DNA of 64,000 nt from an uncultured Kangiella sp. (lineage in GTDB: Bacteria > Pseudomonadota > Gammaproteobacteria > Enterobacterales > Kangiellaceae). A model generated the notes under the pieces. It was not told the DNA's origin, did not search any database, and saw nothing but the letters and a program-made list of their open reading frames with translations. The position numbers were made by a program, and so were the translations under genes. Positions within the stretch are counted from its first letter, which is position 1; each line of letters starts with the position of its first letter. The stretch lies in contig CATNCP010000008.1 of NCBI GenBank assembly GCA_950096615.1, forward strand, positions 1-64,000, written 5' to 3'. Of this stretch, positions 35,717-45,834 are shown piece by piece.

Positions 35717-37024
35717 CTATATAGAATACTTCTCTAAAGCATTGAGCAGGTAAGTCTCTTCTTCCTTGTTGTGGAAGTTATCCCGAATATGTTGTTTGAT
35801 AAAAGCAACTTGCTGCGCCAAAACTTGCTTTGCTTCTTGAGACTTTAATGGGGCGCTAATTTTACCGATCAACTCGATGAGGTGGAATAAAATATCCGGC
35901 TTGGTTTTTCCTGCATCACGAATTTGAGAAAGTGCGCTGTGAACGATGTCAGTCTTAGTTGCAGACTTTCCAATAAGTCTCAACTTGTCTTGCTCATCAT
36001 GATAAATATGTTGCGGTAAGTCTTTATCCAAAGCTTTGCTTAATACCGCTGATAGCTTATCGAGAACAGTGATCGCAGTAAAGTTATCATTAATACCTGG
36101 CGACAAAGCTCGTAACCCTATTTCTGCTAAGTGTCTGATAGAGTATTCAAGATCTTGTGCGCCTGTTTTGTTGGAGCCAATATCAATACATCCTACAACG
36201 TTTAATTCAGTGTCTGCATGGGCATGATTTTTAGGAAATATGGTTCCTATCTTTTGGCCTGAAAATAAATAGTCACCGGCACGACATTCAAGGTTGATCA
36301 AAAGGTCATGTTTGGCAGCTAGATCTAGCAGAGCTGGATACTGAATGTTTTGTATATAACCACTACAGGCGCTGTAAATATCACGTTTCTGCTGCGCTAG
36401 TTCCTCAGGTATGGATGGCGCAGAAGAGGGTTGAGGTCTGTCTTTGGCATTACTGGTTAGGCGGGCTAGTGAGTGTTCTAATTCTTGAGTCACACGCTCA
36501 ATGATGGTGTCTGCTATACCCGAACGGGCTACATGATTAACATAGCCAAGCAACACGAACAGATTAATAAAGGTCAGCAGAAAGCTACAGCTGATGGTTA
36601 GCCTGGGTGGCTGCTCAAAGGTCGACTGGTCGTGTAGCAAGATCAGCAAGGTGAGCGTTAAGGCAATACTTCCAAAGAAGACACCGATATAGATTTGAGT
36701 CCGTCGGCTACTCATGAAGGTTTTTATTAGCCTTGGACCAAGTTGCGACGCGGACAAGCTCAGGACCACCATGGTAATGGATATCACAAGGGTCGTCATG
36801 GTGATGAGAGCGGACAATATGGTTTGAAGAATAGTTTTTGCGTCTTCAGTGGAACCTGCGTATAAAAAGTCTAGCTTTTCAACATATTCGGTATAGCTTA
36901 GTTCTAACCGGAACACCAAAAGAATCCCACCAATAAACATTAAGGAAATGATTACAGGCACATAGAACAAACTGCTTCTAGTCAGTTCCCATAGATTATA
37001 GAGTTTTGATGCCCATGATTTCAT
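35717..37024 (-). CDS. DUF2254-family inner-membrane protein
   Basis: Membrane protein of 435 aa and unknown role. There are four membrane segments in the first 170 residues (SLFYVPVIISLMFIGGILLV; ITMTTLVISITMVVLSLSAS; IYIGVFFGSIALTLTLLILL; and one from FLLTFINLFVLLG). The ISITMVVLSLSASQLGPR segment and the cytoplasmic SPGINDNFTA segment are typical of DUF2254. The rest is a soluble domain. It is a single gene between the RND genes and the tRNA, convergent with the pump. Confidence 0.88.
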   Translation of the reverse strand: MKSWASKLYNLWELTRSSLFYVPVIISLMFIGGILLVFRLELSYTEYVEKLDFLYAGSTEDAKTILQTILSALITMTTLVISITMVVLSLSASQLGPRLIKTFMSSRRTQIYIGVFFGSIALTLTLLILLHDQSTFEQPPRLTISCSFLLTFINLFVLLGYVNHVARSGIADTIIERVTQELEHSLARLTSNAKDRPQPSSAPSIPEELAQQKRDIYSACSGYIQNIQYPALLDLAAKHDLLINLECRAGDYLFSGQKIGTIFPKNHAHADTELNVVGCIDIGSNKTGAQDLEYSIRHLAEIGLRALSPGINDNFTAITVLDKLSAVLSKALDKDLPQHIYHDEQDKLRLIGKSATKTDIVHSALSQIRDAGKTKPDILFHLIELIGKISAPLKSQEAKQVLAQQVAFIKQHIRDNFHNKEEETYLLNALEKYSI

Positions 37025-37092
37025 GATTGGTCTGTCCCTTATGTTTTTCGTTTATTGTTATCGAAAGCTAGGGAAGTATCAATGATTTTAGA

Positions 37093-37169
37093 TGGTGGGC
37101 CCGCCCCGACTTGAACGGGGGACCTGCCGATTATGAGTCGGATGCTCTAACCAACTGAGCTACGGGCCC
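37093..37169 (-). tRNA. tRNA with anticodon CAU, probably tRNA-Ile2
   Basis: A 77-nt cloverleaf on the minus strand with encoded CCA. The acceptor stem GGGCCCG pairs perfectly with CGGGCCC. The D arm is GCTC..GAGC, the anticodon loop CTCATAA, and the T arm CCCCG-TTCAAGT-CGGGG. The CAU anticodon fits Met or the lysidine-modified Ile2. Acceptor positions 4-5 are C-C paired to G-G, which are TilS recognition elements in E. coli tRNA-Ile2, whereas elongator tRNA-Met has U-A there. I therefore favour Ile2. It lies just downstream of rpoD. Confidence 0.9.
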
Positions 37170-37287
37170 ATTTTGAGACGTCTTACAGAAATTGCCTGAC
37201 GCTAAAAATGTTAACGCGCAGAAGTTTACGAGAAAACTCCTGCGCGTGCAATATCAAATCGGCATAAAACCGAATGATAAATAGGTA

Positions 37288-39162
37288 CTACTCGTCAATA
37301 TAAGTGCGAAGCTTTTCGGAACGGCTTGGGTGGCGTAGTTTACGCAGCGCTTTCGCTTCGATCTGACGAATACGCTCACGAGTTACATCAAACTGTTTGC
37401 CGACTTCTTCAAGCGTGTGATCGGTATTCATATCGATACCGAAACGCATGCGAAGAACTTTTGCTTCACGAGCCGTAAGCCCGGCTAAGATCTCGTCAGT
37501 GACTTCTTTCAAGCTTTCGCCTGTAGCGGCGTCAACCGGTGAGTCAATCGTTGAGTCTTCGATAAAGTCGCCAAGATGCGAATCTTCGTCATCACCAATT
37601 GGTGTTTCCATTGAGATTGGCTCTTTAGCGATTTTAAGGACTTTACGGATTTTATCTTCCGGCATTTCCATACGTTCTGCCAATTCTTCTGGCTGTGGCT
37701 CACGGCCCATCTCCTGAAGCATTTGACGAGAAATACGGTTTAACTTGTTGATCGTTTCGATCATGTGTACCGGGATACGAATGGTACGTGCTTGGTCAGC
37801 AATCGAACGAGTAATCGCCTGACGAATCCACCAAGTCGCATAAGTCGAGAACTTATAACCACGGCGGTATTCGAATTTATCGACCGCTTTCATCAAGCCG
37901 ATATTACCTTCTTGAATCAGATCCAAGAACTGCAAACCACGGTTGGTGTATTTCTTCGCGATGGAAATTACCAAACGTAAGTTGGCTTCGACCATTTCTT
38001 TTTTCGCACGACGAGCTTTCGCTTCGCCAATCGACATTTCGCGGTTAGCTTCTTTAATCTCTAGAACAGATAAGTCACAGCTTTCTTCAACCAACTGCAT
38101 CTTACGCTGTGCTTTTCGGATATCTTCGGCGAACTCTGCTAAAGCTTCTGAATATTTGCTCTTCTTCGCAAGGTGTCCATCTAACCACTCAGAGTTTGTT
38201 TCTGCGCCTGAGAAGGTTGTGATGAACGTTTTGCGTGGCATACGAGACTTTTTGACCGCCATATGCATGATATAGCGCTCTTGTTCACGGATACCGTCCA
38301 TTTTTGTACGAAGGTTTTGTACAAGGTACTCAAACATGCGAGGGGCAAGCTTTAAGTTCATAAAGTGCTCGCGCATGGCTTCAAGCTGTTTTGCTGATGA
38401 TTTGTGATCTCGGCCGTAACGCTTAATAGCTTTTACTGTTTTGTCATACTGTTTTGCCAGCTCAGAGAAGCGTTGCTCCGCTTCTTCTGGGTCAGGCCCA
38501 GTATCGACTTCAGTGCTATCATCATCGTCGTCGTCTTCATTATCATCATCTGCGTCATCGTCCACATCTTCGTCGTCAGCTTCGGCGTTAGCGTTAGCGA
38601 TTTGCGCAGCTTCAGATTCTTCTTGTACGAATTCTGCTTCTTCACCGTCAAGGAAACCGGTTACGATGTCAGTTAAACGAATAAATTCGTTTTTATACTG
38701 CTCATACTCTTCGAGTAAAATACGAATCGTATCAGGGTAGTTACCAACAGCTGTTAGAACCTGGCGAATACCTTCTTCGATACGCTTGGCGATATCTATC
38801 TCGCCTTCACGAGTAAGAAGTTCAACACTACCCATTTCGCGCATATACATACGCACAGGGTCAGTGGTTCGGCCAAATTCGCCATCGACGCTGGCTAATG
38901 CTGCCGCTGCTTCTTCAGCAGCATCTTCATCAGTAACAGAGTCGTCGTTGATAATTAACTCATCTTCATCAGGTGTGGTTTCGTACACCTGAATACCCAT
39001 ATCGTTAATCATGCGGATGATATCTTCGATTTGTTCCGGATCGACGATATCGGGTGGTAAATGGTCGTTGACCTCAGCATAGGTTAAGAAACCTTGCTCT
39101 TTACCACGCGCAATAAGTAATTTTAACTGCGACTGCTGTGACTGTTGCGAATTCTCTGACAT
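37288..39162 (-). CDS. rpoD: RNA polymerase primary sigma factor (sigma-70)
   Basis: Directs core RNA polymerase to housekeeping promoters. The 624-aa protein has region 1.1, then region 1.2 from [22 protein letters not shown]. The non-conserved insert contains an Asp/Glu-dominated stretch (about residues 195-220) typical of proteobacterial RpoD. Region 2 includes [20 protein letters not shown] and [14 protein letters not shown], followed by region 3 and region 4 with the helix-turn-helix near [20 protein letters not shown]. It follows dnaG by 135 nt as the last gene of the macromolecular synthesis operon. Confidence 0.98.
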   Translation of the reverse strand: MSENSQQSQQSQLKLLIARGKEQGFLTYAEVNDHLPPDIVDPEQIEDIIRMINDMGIQVYETTPDEDELIINDDSVTDEDAAEEAAAALASVDGEFGRTTDPVRMYMREMGSVELLTREGEIDIAKRIEEGIRQVLTAVGNYPDTIRILLEEYEQYKNEFIRLTDIVTGFLDGEEAEFVQEESEAAQIANANAEADDEDVDDDADDDNEDDDDDDSTEVDTGPDPEEAEQRFSELAKQYDKTVKAIKRYGRDHKSSAKQLEAMREHFMNLKLAPRMFEYLVQNLRTKMDGIREQERYIMHMAVKKSRMPRKTFITTFSGAETNSEWLDGHLAKKSKYSEALAEFAEDIRKAQRKMQLVEESCDLSVLEIKEANREMSIGEAKARRAKKEMVEANLRLVISIAKKYTNRGLQFLDLIQEGNIGLMKAVDKFEYRRGYKFSTYATWWIRQAITRSIADQARTIRIPVHMIETINKLNRISRQMLQEMGREPQPEELAERMEMPEDKIRKVLKIAKEPISMETPIGDDEDSHLGDFIEDSTIDSPVDAATGESLKEVTDEILAGLTAREAKVLRMRFGIDMNTDHTLEEVGKQFDVTRERIRQIEAKALRKLRHPSRSEKLRTYIDE

Positions 39163-39297
39163 CTAGAATACCTTTGTTGTGATCACACACCGTTTGCGAA
39201 CAATAATCGTGGCGCTTGCGTTGGACGCACAAACCCCTAGCGGTTGACGCATGGCGAACCGCAAATTATACAGAATTTGCCCCCATCACAGCAAGCT

Positions 39298-41085
39298 TTA
39301 GCTTTTCTCTGCTTTTCGGGGCTTTTGTTTGGCCAACAATAGTAATTGTTGGTATTCGGATTTTTCTGTAGCCGTTAATTTTTGACCTGATTGTTTATCC
39401 TTTAACCTTAAATAGTCCAGACGGAGCGTCTGGGCTTGGCGTAACAATTGCTTCATGCAATCTTGAAGTTCAGCCTCTTCGTTACCCCGCATCCGTTCTT
39501 CTCTTTCAAGAACCGCGAGCTGGGAAAGTCGTTGATACAGCTTATCCTGTTCTCGCCAATATTCTAGCAGGGTACCTGTAGTGATATTGGGGTTCTTATG
39601 AATAATTTCAAGGAGTTGCTGTAATAGCTTCGGGCCCTTGTCTGGCAAGGTTTTTAGCCAGGCAAAGTTATTGATATTAAGCCCTAGAGACGGGGTCTGT
39701 AGGAGTAATGTCAGAGCTAACTGTATGGTTTTGTTAGATTTTTGTGATGTTTGCGCTGGCTTTTGAGGCGTCGTCGGCTGAGGTTTTGGCGCCGGTTGCT
39801 CGATGATTTTTTCTAACTTCTCAACGGATAGTTGCGCTCGTTGAGCTAGTGCATTACTGAAAAACTCGTGATAAATGGGGTCGGTGACTTTTTCCAAGTA
39901 AGGTTTTGCTAAGTGCACTAATTGGCCCCGACCTGAGACTGACTCAAGATCGACTTGTGAGGCCAGGTGTTCGAGTAAAAACTCAAATAATGGGATCGCT
40001 GATTCGACTTGCTGTATAAATTGTTCTTTACCAACTTTACGCACCATCGAATCTGGATCTTCGCCATCAGGCAAAAACATAAGTTTAATTTCACGCCCGT
40101 CTCTGAGTTGCGCTAAGCCGTGTTCTAAAGCGCGTAGCGCAGCATCACGACCAGCTCTATCACCGTCAAAACATAATACTAGCTCACGAGTCGCACGGAA
40201 CAATTGTTGGAGATGGCTTTCGGTAGTGGCAGTCCCCAAAGTAGCTACAGCATTGTTTATTCCGAACTGAGCGAGGGCGACCACATCCATATAGCCCTCA
40301 ACGATCAACAGGCGTTGAAGTTTACGGTTTGCTTGGCGAGCCTGATACAAACCATACAACTCGTTGCTTTTATGGAATATGGGGGTTTCTGGCGAGTTTA
40401 AGTATTTTGGTTCACCGTCATTAATGATTCGTCCACCAAAAGCAATCACTCGACCACGCTTATCCTTAATCGGAAACATGATACGGTCGCGGAAGCGATC
40501 GTAAACCGAGGTATCTTTTTTAATTAACATGCCGCAGTCAATCAACTGCTTTTGGAGCTTTTGGTCGGTGCCAAGCTTAGGAAATATTTTTTCTAGGTTA
40601 CGCCATTCGCCAGGGACGTAGCCGATAGCAAATTGTTTGGCGATTTCGCCACTGAGCCCACGTTTCTTAAGGTAGTCTACAGCGTCTTTACCTTGTGGGG
40701 TGCTGAGTTGGCGGTGATAAAACTTAGCAATCCTCTCCATCAGTTCATAAAGACTAACGTCAACCTTTGGGCGGTTTGGTGCATTTTCATCCCGCGGAAC
40801 TTCCATCCCTAAACTTGTTGCCAGCTCTTCTACTGCGTCGGGAAATTCTAGGCGATCGTACTCCATGACAAAACCGATAGCGTTGCCATGAACGCCACAG
40901 CCGAAGCAGTGATAAAACTGCTTATCCTGGCTAACGGTAAAGGAGGGGGTTTTTTCGCCATGGAAAGGGCAACATGCTTTGTAGTTGGTTCCCGCTTTTT
41001 TTAAGGGCACACGAGAATCAATCAAATCGACAATATCGATTCGATCCAGGAGCTCTTGGATAAACTGCTGAGGGATCAGTGCCAT
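39298..41085 (-). CDS. dnaG: DNA primase
   Basis: Makes RNA primers at the replication fork. The 595-aa protein has the N-terminal CHC2 zinc site (Cys39, His42, Cys60, Cys63) and the catalytic core with KDKRGRVIAFGGR. A TOPRIM domain carries the Glu of IVEGYMD and FDGDRAGRDA. A helical C-terminal domain for DnaB binding follows a Pro/Gln/Lys-rich linker (PAPKPQPTTPQKP). Length and domain order are normal. Confidence 0.98.
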   Translation of the reverse strand: MALIPQQFIQELLDRIDIVDLIDSRVPLKKAGTNYKACCPFHGEKTPSFTVSQDKQFYHCFGCGVHGNAIGFVMEYDRLEFPDAVEELATSLGMEVPRDENAPNRPKVDVSLYELMERIAKFYHRQLSTPQGKDAVDYLKKRGLSGEIAKQFAIGYVPGEWRNLEKIFPKLGTDQKLQKQLIDCGMLIKKDTSVYDRFRDRIMFPIKDKRGRVIAFGGRIINDGEPKYLNSPETPIFHKSNELYGLYQARQANRKLQRLLIVEGYMDVVALAQFGINNAVATLGTATTESHLQQLFRATRELVLCFDGDRAGRDAALRALEHGLAQLRDGREIKLMFLPDGEDPDSMVRKVGKEQFIQQVESAIPLFEFLLEHLASQVDLESVSGRGQLVHLAKPYLEKVTDPIYHEFFSNALAQRAQLSVEKLEKIIEQPAPKPQPTTPQKPAQTSQKSNKTIQLALTLLLQTPSLGLNINNFAWLKTLPDKGPKLLQQLLEIIHKNPNITTGTLLEYWREQDKLYQRLSQLAVLEREERMRGNEEAELQDCMKQLLRQAQTLRLDYLRLKDKQSGQKLTATEKSEYQQLLLLAKQKPRKAEKS

Positions 41086-41187
41086 TAATGTTTCTTAGAG
41101 AGACGTTTTATTTAGGGAATAACAATTTCTGACTCAATCATAGCAGAGCCAAGAAACTTTACCTAGTTTGGAAATAGAAAAGTCTAA

Positions 41188-41634
41188 TTAAGACAGACGA
41201 GCCTTAATTTTGCCACTGACTGCACCCATATCGGCACGGCCTTGAAGTTGTGGCTTCAGCATTCCCATGACTTTACCCATATCTTTCATAGACTCCGCGC
41301 CAGTCTTGGCGACTGCGTCTTCTATCAGGGCATTAATTTCTTCGTCAGTCAAAGGCTGCGGAAGGAATTCTTGAAGAACATCAATTTCAGCTTTCTCGAT
41401 GTCCGCTAGCTCTTGACGGCCAGCATCTTCATATTGTTTTATTGAGTCGCGACGTTGTTTAACAAGCTTGTCTAAGATAGCAAGAATGGCCGTGTCATCG
41501 AGTGTTTCACGAGTGTCTACTTCGACCTGCTTAATAGCAGACAAAGCTAGGCGAATGGTAGTCAAGCGCTCTTTTTGCTTAGCGCGCATGGCATCTTTCA
41601 TTGCCTCTTTTAGACGATCATGTAATCCTGACAC
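41188..41634 (-). CDS. yqeY: GatB/YqeY-domain protein
   Basis: A 148-aa helical protein of the GatB/YqeY family, related to the tRNA-binding tail of GatB. It starts SGLHDRLKEAMKDAMRAKQK and has the QYEDAGRQELADIEKAEIDV and FLPQPL motifs. Its function is not firmly established; a role with tRNA-dependent amidation or translation has been inferred for the family. It is commonly found between rpsU and dnaG, as here. Confidence 0.94.
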   Translation of the reverse strand: MSGLHDRLKEAMKDAMRAKQKERLTTIRLALSAIKQVEVDTRETLDDTAILAILDKLVKQRRDSIKQYEDAGRQELADIEKAEIDVLQEFLPQPLTDEEINALIEDAVAKTGAESMKDMGKVMGMLKPQLQGRADMGAVSGKIKARLS

Positions 41635-41689
41635 GGCTATCCTCTCACTTATTTAATAACTTCTTAAAAAGAATTGCTTAAATAAGCTC

Positions 41690-41905
41690 TTAATACAAGC
41701 GAATGCGACGAGCGTTTTCGCGAGCTACTTTCTTCGCTGCACGCTTTACTGCCGCTGCTTTTTCACGCTTGCGTACAGATGTTGGCTTTTCGTAGTGTTC
41801 ACGTTTACGAACTTCGGCCAAAATACCTGCTTTTTCGCATGAGCGCTTGAAGCGACGTAATGCAACGTCAAAAGGCTCGTTATCTTTTACTCTTACGCTT
41901 GGCAT
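41690..41905 (-). CDS. rpsU: 30S ribosomal protein S21
   Basis: Small-subunit ribosomal protein of 71 aa near the platform, needed for initiation on structured mRNAs. The start [20 protein letters not shown] and the Lys/Arg-rich tail ending RRIRLY are diagnostic. It leads the rpsU-yqeY-dnaG-rpoD operon. Upstream on the minus strand a possible -10 (TAAAAT) with a GC-rich discriminator (GCGCCC) is visible, though its -35 is weak. Confidence 0.98.
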   Translation of the reverse strand: MPSVRVKDNEPFDVALRRFKRSCEKAGILAEVRKREHYEKPTSVRKREKAAAVKRAAKKVARENARRIRLY

Positions 41906-42023
41906 TAAAAATCACCTAACCTTTAAATTAATGTTAATAAAATCATGTAGTTACTGTCTTGCAACCAAACTATTGTCACAAGAAGGGCGCAAATTTTAAA
42001 CATTTTTTGATCAAAAAGCAAAG

Positions 42024-42051
42024 AAAAGGCCCCTTTCGAGGCCTTTTTTTT
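42024..42051. terminator. Terminator between the TonB-dependent receptor gene and rpsU
   Basis: An 8-bp perfect stem (aaaaggcc with ggcctttt) has an 8-nt loop, eight T on the plus side and TTTTCTTT on the minus side. It lies 3 nt past the receptor stop and insulates rpsU from read-through. Confidence 0.85.
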
Positions 42052-42053
42052 GG

Positions 42054-44615
42054 TTATTTGATGCTGTAGTCGAGTTTTACGTAGTAAAAAGCACCGTTAA
42101 TTCCGAATGGAGTCGACTCCCACGGGTAAATATAGTTACCAAATTCTGGCGAATCACTAATGAAACGGTGAACGGCATTCTCTGGCAATTTGTCCGGGTA
42201 CTCGTCAGTAATGTTGTTACCGCCGACGGTCAACTTAACACCGTTATCAAAGTCATAACGGACTTCCAAGTCTGCTAGCCATTTGGCACTAGAGCGAACG
42301 GTTGGCGATGGATCAATACCTAACGCGCCATTACACACGTCAGGGTTTTGCGTTGGTATGCCTAAGCCCTGACACGTGAAGAAGGATGTTTTCACTTTAC
42401 CGTAACGGTTCACTTTTAATGACGTCGACCAATTATTGATCGCCCAATCTAAACCCAGCAACAAGCGCTGGCGCGGTTGACCGGTTTCAACGTTATCGAC
42501 CTGAGCTTGAGAGAAGAGTGTTTCAGGCAATACGCCATTAGGTGCGTTGATTTCTTTAATCTCAGTGCGGTTGTAGTGGGTCAACCAAGTAAAGGTAAAG
42601 TCACCCCATGCATCAGTACCCCAGTCATAGGTGAGTACCAAGTCGGCTCCAAAGGTTTCGGTATCAATCGCGTTAGAGAAGAATTGGCCTTTGTTATAGC
42701 CGTTGGCGTTGAGAAAATCCAAGGCTGCTTGGTTGACAACTGGATTACCATTGGCATCGGCGTTCTGACCATTTAAGCCGCCACCCAGTACGATACGATC
42801 TTCAATATCGATTTGATAAGCATCTAACGACACGCTCAAGCCGTTTCCTGGGCTATAAACCATACCAATGCTAGCGTTTTCAGACGACTCATGCTCCAAC
42901 TGTTCTACGCCATAAGCTGAGGCGAATACGCTGCCCTCTGGCGCGTGGAAAGTCTGCGATAGCTCGGTGCCATCGACGTCGGTAAACACGGTTGTGAATG
43001 CTCGTTGCGCTAAGCTTGGTGCACGGAAGCCGGTAGATAGGGCGCCACGAAGGCCAAAGCTTTCGGTAATGTCCCAGCGGGCAGAGATTTTCCCCGTGGT
43101 CGCATCGCCAGCGTCGCTGTAGTCTTCAAAGCGTCCGGCAATACCTAACAAGAAGTTTTCGCTCAAGTTAGTTTCCATGTCTAAATAAAACGCGTAGTTA
43201 TCACGTTCACGTTGACTCGAAGCGGCGATTTGTGGACTGTAGCCTGGAAAACCTTGCATACCGCAGGCCGCCGCAACGCTTGGATCGATCACAGAAGGGA
43301 ATGGATTGTTGGTATCGCCAGTGTAACCACAGGAATAGGACACTAGGTCGCCCGCTTTAATGCCGTAGCTTTCTTCGCGATACTCTAAACCTGTTGCTAA
43401 GTAAATATCGTCATACCAGCCCCAGTCTACAGCGCCATTTAAGTCAAAGTTGTAAGTACGTTGGGTAAAGCTAATGCTACCACTGTCAGCAGAAGTCGGG
43501 CCCGAATTGGCGCGAATCTCAGCATCGGTAGCGCCTGGGTTGTTTTGTACATATTCGGCGGCAATGGATGCATTTAGTGAGTTGGATGCAGCAAAGCCGA
43601 ACTCGTTATCACCATAAACCGCACTCAAGTCGTATTCCCACGACGATTCGCCAATAAAGTCACGAATACCGAAAGCCAATGATGTGTCTTTCACGGTGGT
43701 GTTCTGAAGCGGCAGAAAGCCATCAGCATAAACTTGTGGCACGTTACGATCAGCGCGGTCTTCGAAGCGGTAGAATCCCGCTGATTGCCCTGCACGATCG
43801 GATACGCCGCCGAAGAAGTAGGCGATACCCGCTTCACCATTGAAGAATAAATATTTATTCTCTGAAGACGAATCACCTAAGCGCATGATCACGCGATCTT
43901 TGCGGTTACTGATTCCTGCGCGATTAGTCGCGCCACGATCACGGAATTCAGCGGTTAAGTTCAAGAAGCCTGTGTCGCCAATGTTGATAGTACTGTTGGC
44001 TGAGACTTGATTGACCTGACCGTCGCCTTCTTTGGTCTCGCCCCACTTACCGGAAAGTGTGGTGCCTGCGCCGCCACCTTTAAGGATGATATTGATCACG
44101 CCAGCAATAGCATCAGAGCCGTATTGCGCTGCCGCACCGTCACGTAAAACTTCGATGTGCTCGATGGCTGAAACAGGGATGGAGTTAATGTCAGTACCTG
44201 CCGAGCCGCGACCAATGGTCTGCTGGATGTTGACCCAAGCTTGGCTGTGGCGACGTTTGCCGTTGACCAGAATGAGCACCTGATCGGGGCCAAGACCGCG
44301 AAGCGTCGCTGGACGAATAATATCGGTACCATCGCTCACCGTGGTACGTGAGAAGTTAAAAGATGGCGCTAGTTTTTGTAAAAGCTCGCCAACCTCACTC
44401 GCACCTGACTCTTCAATGATTTCGCTGGTAATGAGATCAACCGGGACGGCTGTATCTTCAATAGTCCGACCGCTGACACGAGTACCGGTGACGATTAGTG
44501 TTTCAGCTTTTTTACCTTTCTCTGCTTTGTTGTCGTCTTCGGCAGATTGGGCGATGGATGAGTAGCTAGCTGCAAGTGTTGCCACGACAGCTGCGTGTAT
44601 TATGGTTTTTTTCAT
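42054..44615 (-). CDS. TonB-dependent outer-membrane receptor
   Basis: An 853-aa outer-membrane transporter that imports a ligand with energy from TonB-ExbB-ExbD. It has a signal peptide (ending near SIAQSA), a TonB-box-like ETLIVTG, and a plug domain with RGLGPDQVLILVNGKR and IEVLRDGAAAQYGSDAIAGV. A 22-strand-type barrel follows. The last residues are DYSIK, which lack the usual C-terminal aromatic residue although the last strand (FYYVKLDY) is otherwise normal. Ligand unknown; no siderophore or cobalamin gene is near. It interrupts the usual tsaD-rpsU divergent pair. The two exbD genes are 41 kb away. Confidence 0.93.
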   Translation of the reverse strand: MKKTIIHAAVVATLAASYSSIAQSAEDDNKAEKGKKAETLIVTGTRVSGRTIEDTAVPVDLITSEIIEESGASEVGELLQKLAPSFNFSRTTVSDGTDIIRPATLRGLGPDQVLILVNGKRRHSQAWVNIQQTIGRGSAGTDINSIPVSAIEHIEVLRDGAAAQYGSDAIAGVINIILKGGGAGTTLSGKWGETKEGDGQVNQVSANSTINIGDTGFLNLTAEFRDRGATNRAGISNRKDRVIMRLGDSSSENKYLFFNGEAGIAYFFGGVSDRAGQSAGFYRFEDRADRNVPQVYADGFLPLQNTTVKDTSLAFGIRDFIGESSWEYDLSAVYGDNEFGFAASNSLNASIAAEYVQNNPGATDAEIRANSGPTSADSGSISFTQRTYNFDLNGAVDWGWYDDIYLATGLEYREESYGIKAGDLVSYSCGYTGDTNNPFPSVIDPSVAAACGMQGFPGYSPQIAASSQRERDNYAFYLDMETNLSENFLLGIAGRFEDYSDAGDATTGKISARWDITESFGLRGALSTGFRAPSLAQRAFTTVFTDVDGTELSQTFHAPEGSVFASAYGVEQLEHESSENASIGMVYSPGNGLSVSLDAYQIDIEDRIVLGGGLNGQNADANGNPVVNQAALDFLNANGYNKGQFFSNAIDTETFGADLVLTYDWGTDAWGDFTFTWLTHYNRTEIKEINAPNGVLPETLFSQAQVDNVETGQPRQRLLLGLDWAINNWSTSLKVNRYGKVKTSFFTCQGLGIPTQNPDVCNGALGIDPSPTVRSSAKWLADLEVRYDFDNGVKLTVGGNNITDEYPDKLPENAVHRFISDSPEFGNYIYPWESTPFGINGAFYYVKLDYSIK

Positions 44616-44793
44616 GTTATTCCCCCTATATGTGGAACGGACAAGGTAGCGAAGAGCTCTCCTTAAAGCTATGAACTTGTTCCGATCTTATTAAGAAATA
44701 TAGCGAGTTTGTTATATGGTTGTTTCTCGCTATGGACGTTTAGATCGCATATAATTCAACCATCTTTGGTAACAGATACAGATTAGACCTGCT

Positions 44794-45816
44794 TTGAAAA
44801 TACTCGGAATAGAAACGTCTTGCGACGAAACGGGGGTGGCCATTTACGATTCTGAACAAGGGATCATTGGCGATGCCTTATACAGCCAAGTTGAGCTACA
44901 TGCGGAATATGGTGGCGTGGTGCCTGAACTGGCCTCGCGTGATCATGTGCGCAAGACTATTCCATTAGTCAAAGAAGTCTTAAAGCAGGCTAACTGTACT
45001 AAAGACGATATTGATGCGATTGCTTATACCAAAGGACCGGGACTTATAGGTGCGCTATTTGTTGGTGTTGGCGTAGGACGAAGCTTAGCTTATGCGTGGG
45101 ACATCCCTGCAATTGGTGTGCACCACATGGAAGGCCATCTTTTAGCGCCGATGCTGGAAGACGAAAAGCCTGAGTTTCCCTTTGTCGCTTTATTGGTTTC
45201 TGGCGGGCACACTTTATTGGTTGATGTTCAAGGTTTAGGCAAATATGAAATCCTTGGCGAGTCGATTGATGACGCCGCTGGCGAAGCTTTTGATAAAACC
45301 GCTAAGATCATGGGGCTTGGCTATCCAGGAGGCCCTGCGTTAGCGAAGCTTGCGGAAAAAGGCCAAGCGGGAATTTATAAACTACCGAGACCTATGACCG
45401 ATCGCCCAGGTTTAGATTTTAGCTTTAGTGGTTTAAAAACAGCTGTGGCCAATCTTTATAACGGCTCTGATAAGTCTGAGCAATCAATGGCTGATATCGC
45501 TTACGCGTTCCAAGAAGCTGTCGTCGATACCATTTTCATCAAGTGTCGCCGAGCCTTAGAGCAAACCGGTCACAAACGCTTAGTCGTCGCTGGAGGCGTT
45601 AGCGCTAACGTGGCGCTAAGAGCTAAGCTGACAGACTTACTCGAATCAAAAGGCGGCAAAGCCTATTATCCACGTCCTAAATTCTGCACCGATAATGGCG
45701 CCATGATCGCTTACGCGGGTTATTGCCGCCACCAAGCGATACTAAACGGACAAGATCAATTTGAAGAGCCAGCGGTTAGAGCAAAACCACGCTGGCCGAT
45801 TGTTGAGCTCGGGTGA
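44794..45816 (+). CDS. tsaD: tRNA N6-adenosine threonylcarbamoyltransferase
   Basis: Final step of t6A synthesis at position 37 of ANN-decoding tRNAs, with TsaB and TsaE. The 340-aa protein begins [18 protein letters not shown] and has the iron-binding HHMEGH (His111 and His115) and FSFSGLKTA. The start codon is TTG at 44794, since the conserved N-terminus begins exactly there and no ATG is available. I see no good ribosome-binding site before it. Translation may be deliberately weak. Confidence 0.96.
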   Translation: MKILGIETSCDETGVAIYDSEQGIIGDALYSQVELHAEYGGVVPELASRDHVRKTIPLVKEVLKQANCTKDDIDAIAYTKGPGLIGALFVGVGVGRSLAYAWDIPAIGVHHMEGHLLAPMLEDEKPEFPFVALLVSGGHTLLVDVQGLGKYEILGESIDDAAGEAFDKTAKIMGLGYPGGPALAKLAEKGQAGIYKLPRPMTDRPGLDFSFSGLKTAVANLYNGSDKSEQSMADIAYAFQEAVVDTIFIKCRRALEQTGHKRLVVAGGVSANVALRAKLTDLLESKGGKAYYPRPKFCTDNGAMIAYAGYCRHQAILNGQDQFEEPAVRAKPRWPIVELG

Positions 45817-45834
45817 AGCTCGGTTAAGAACTGG

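Noticed and set aside
38490-38600. Asp-codon repeat tract inside rpoD as a possible microsatellite
   Set aside because: An acidic insert of this kind is normal for proteobacterial RpoD between regions 1.2 and 2.
38404-38740. Plus-strand frames opposite rpoD encoding long Ser or Ile runs
   Set aside because: They are the antisense of the Asp/Glu-rich insert of sigma-70; the composition is a by-product of GAY/GAR codons.
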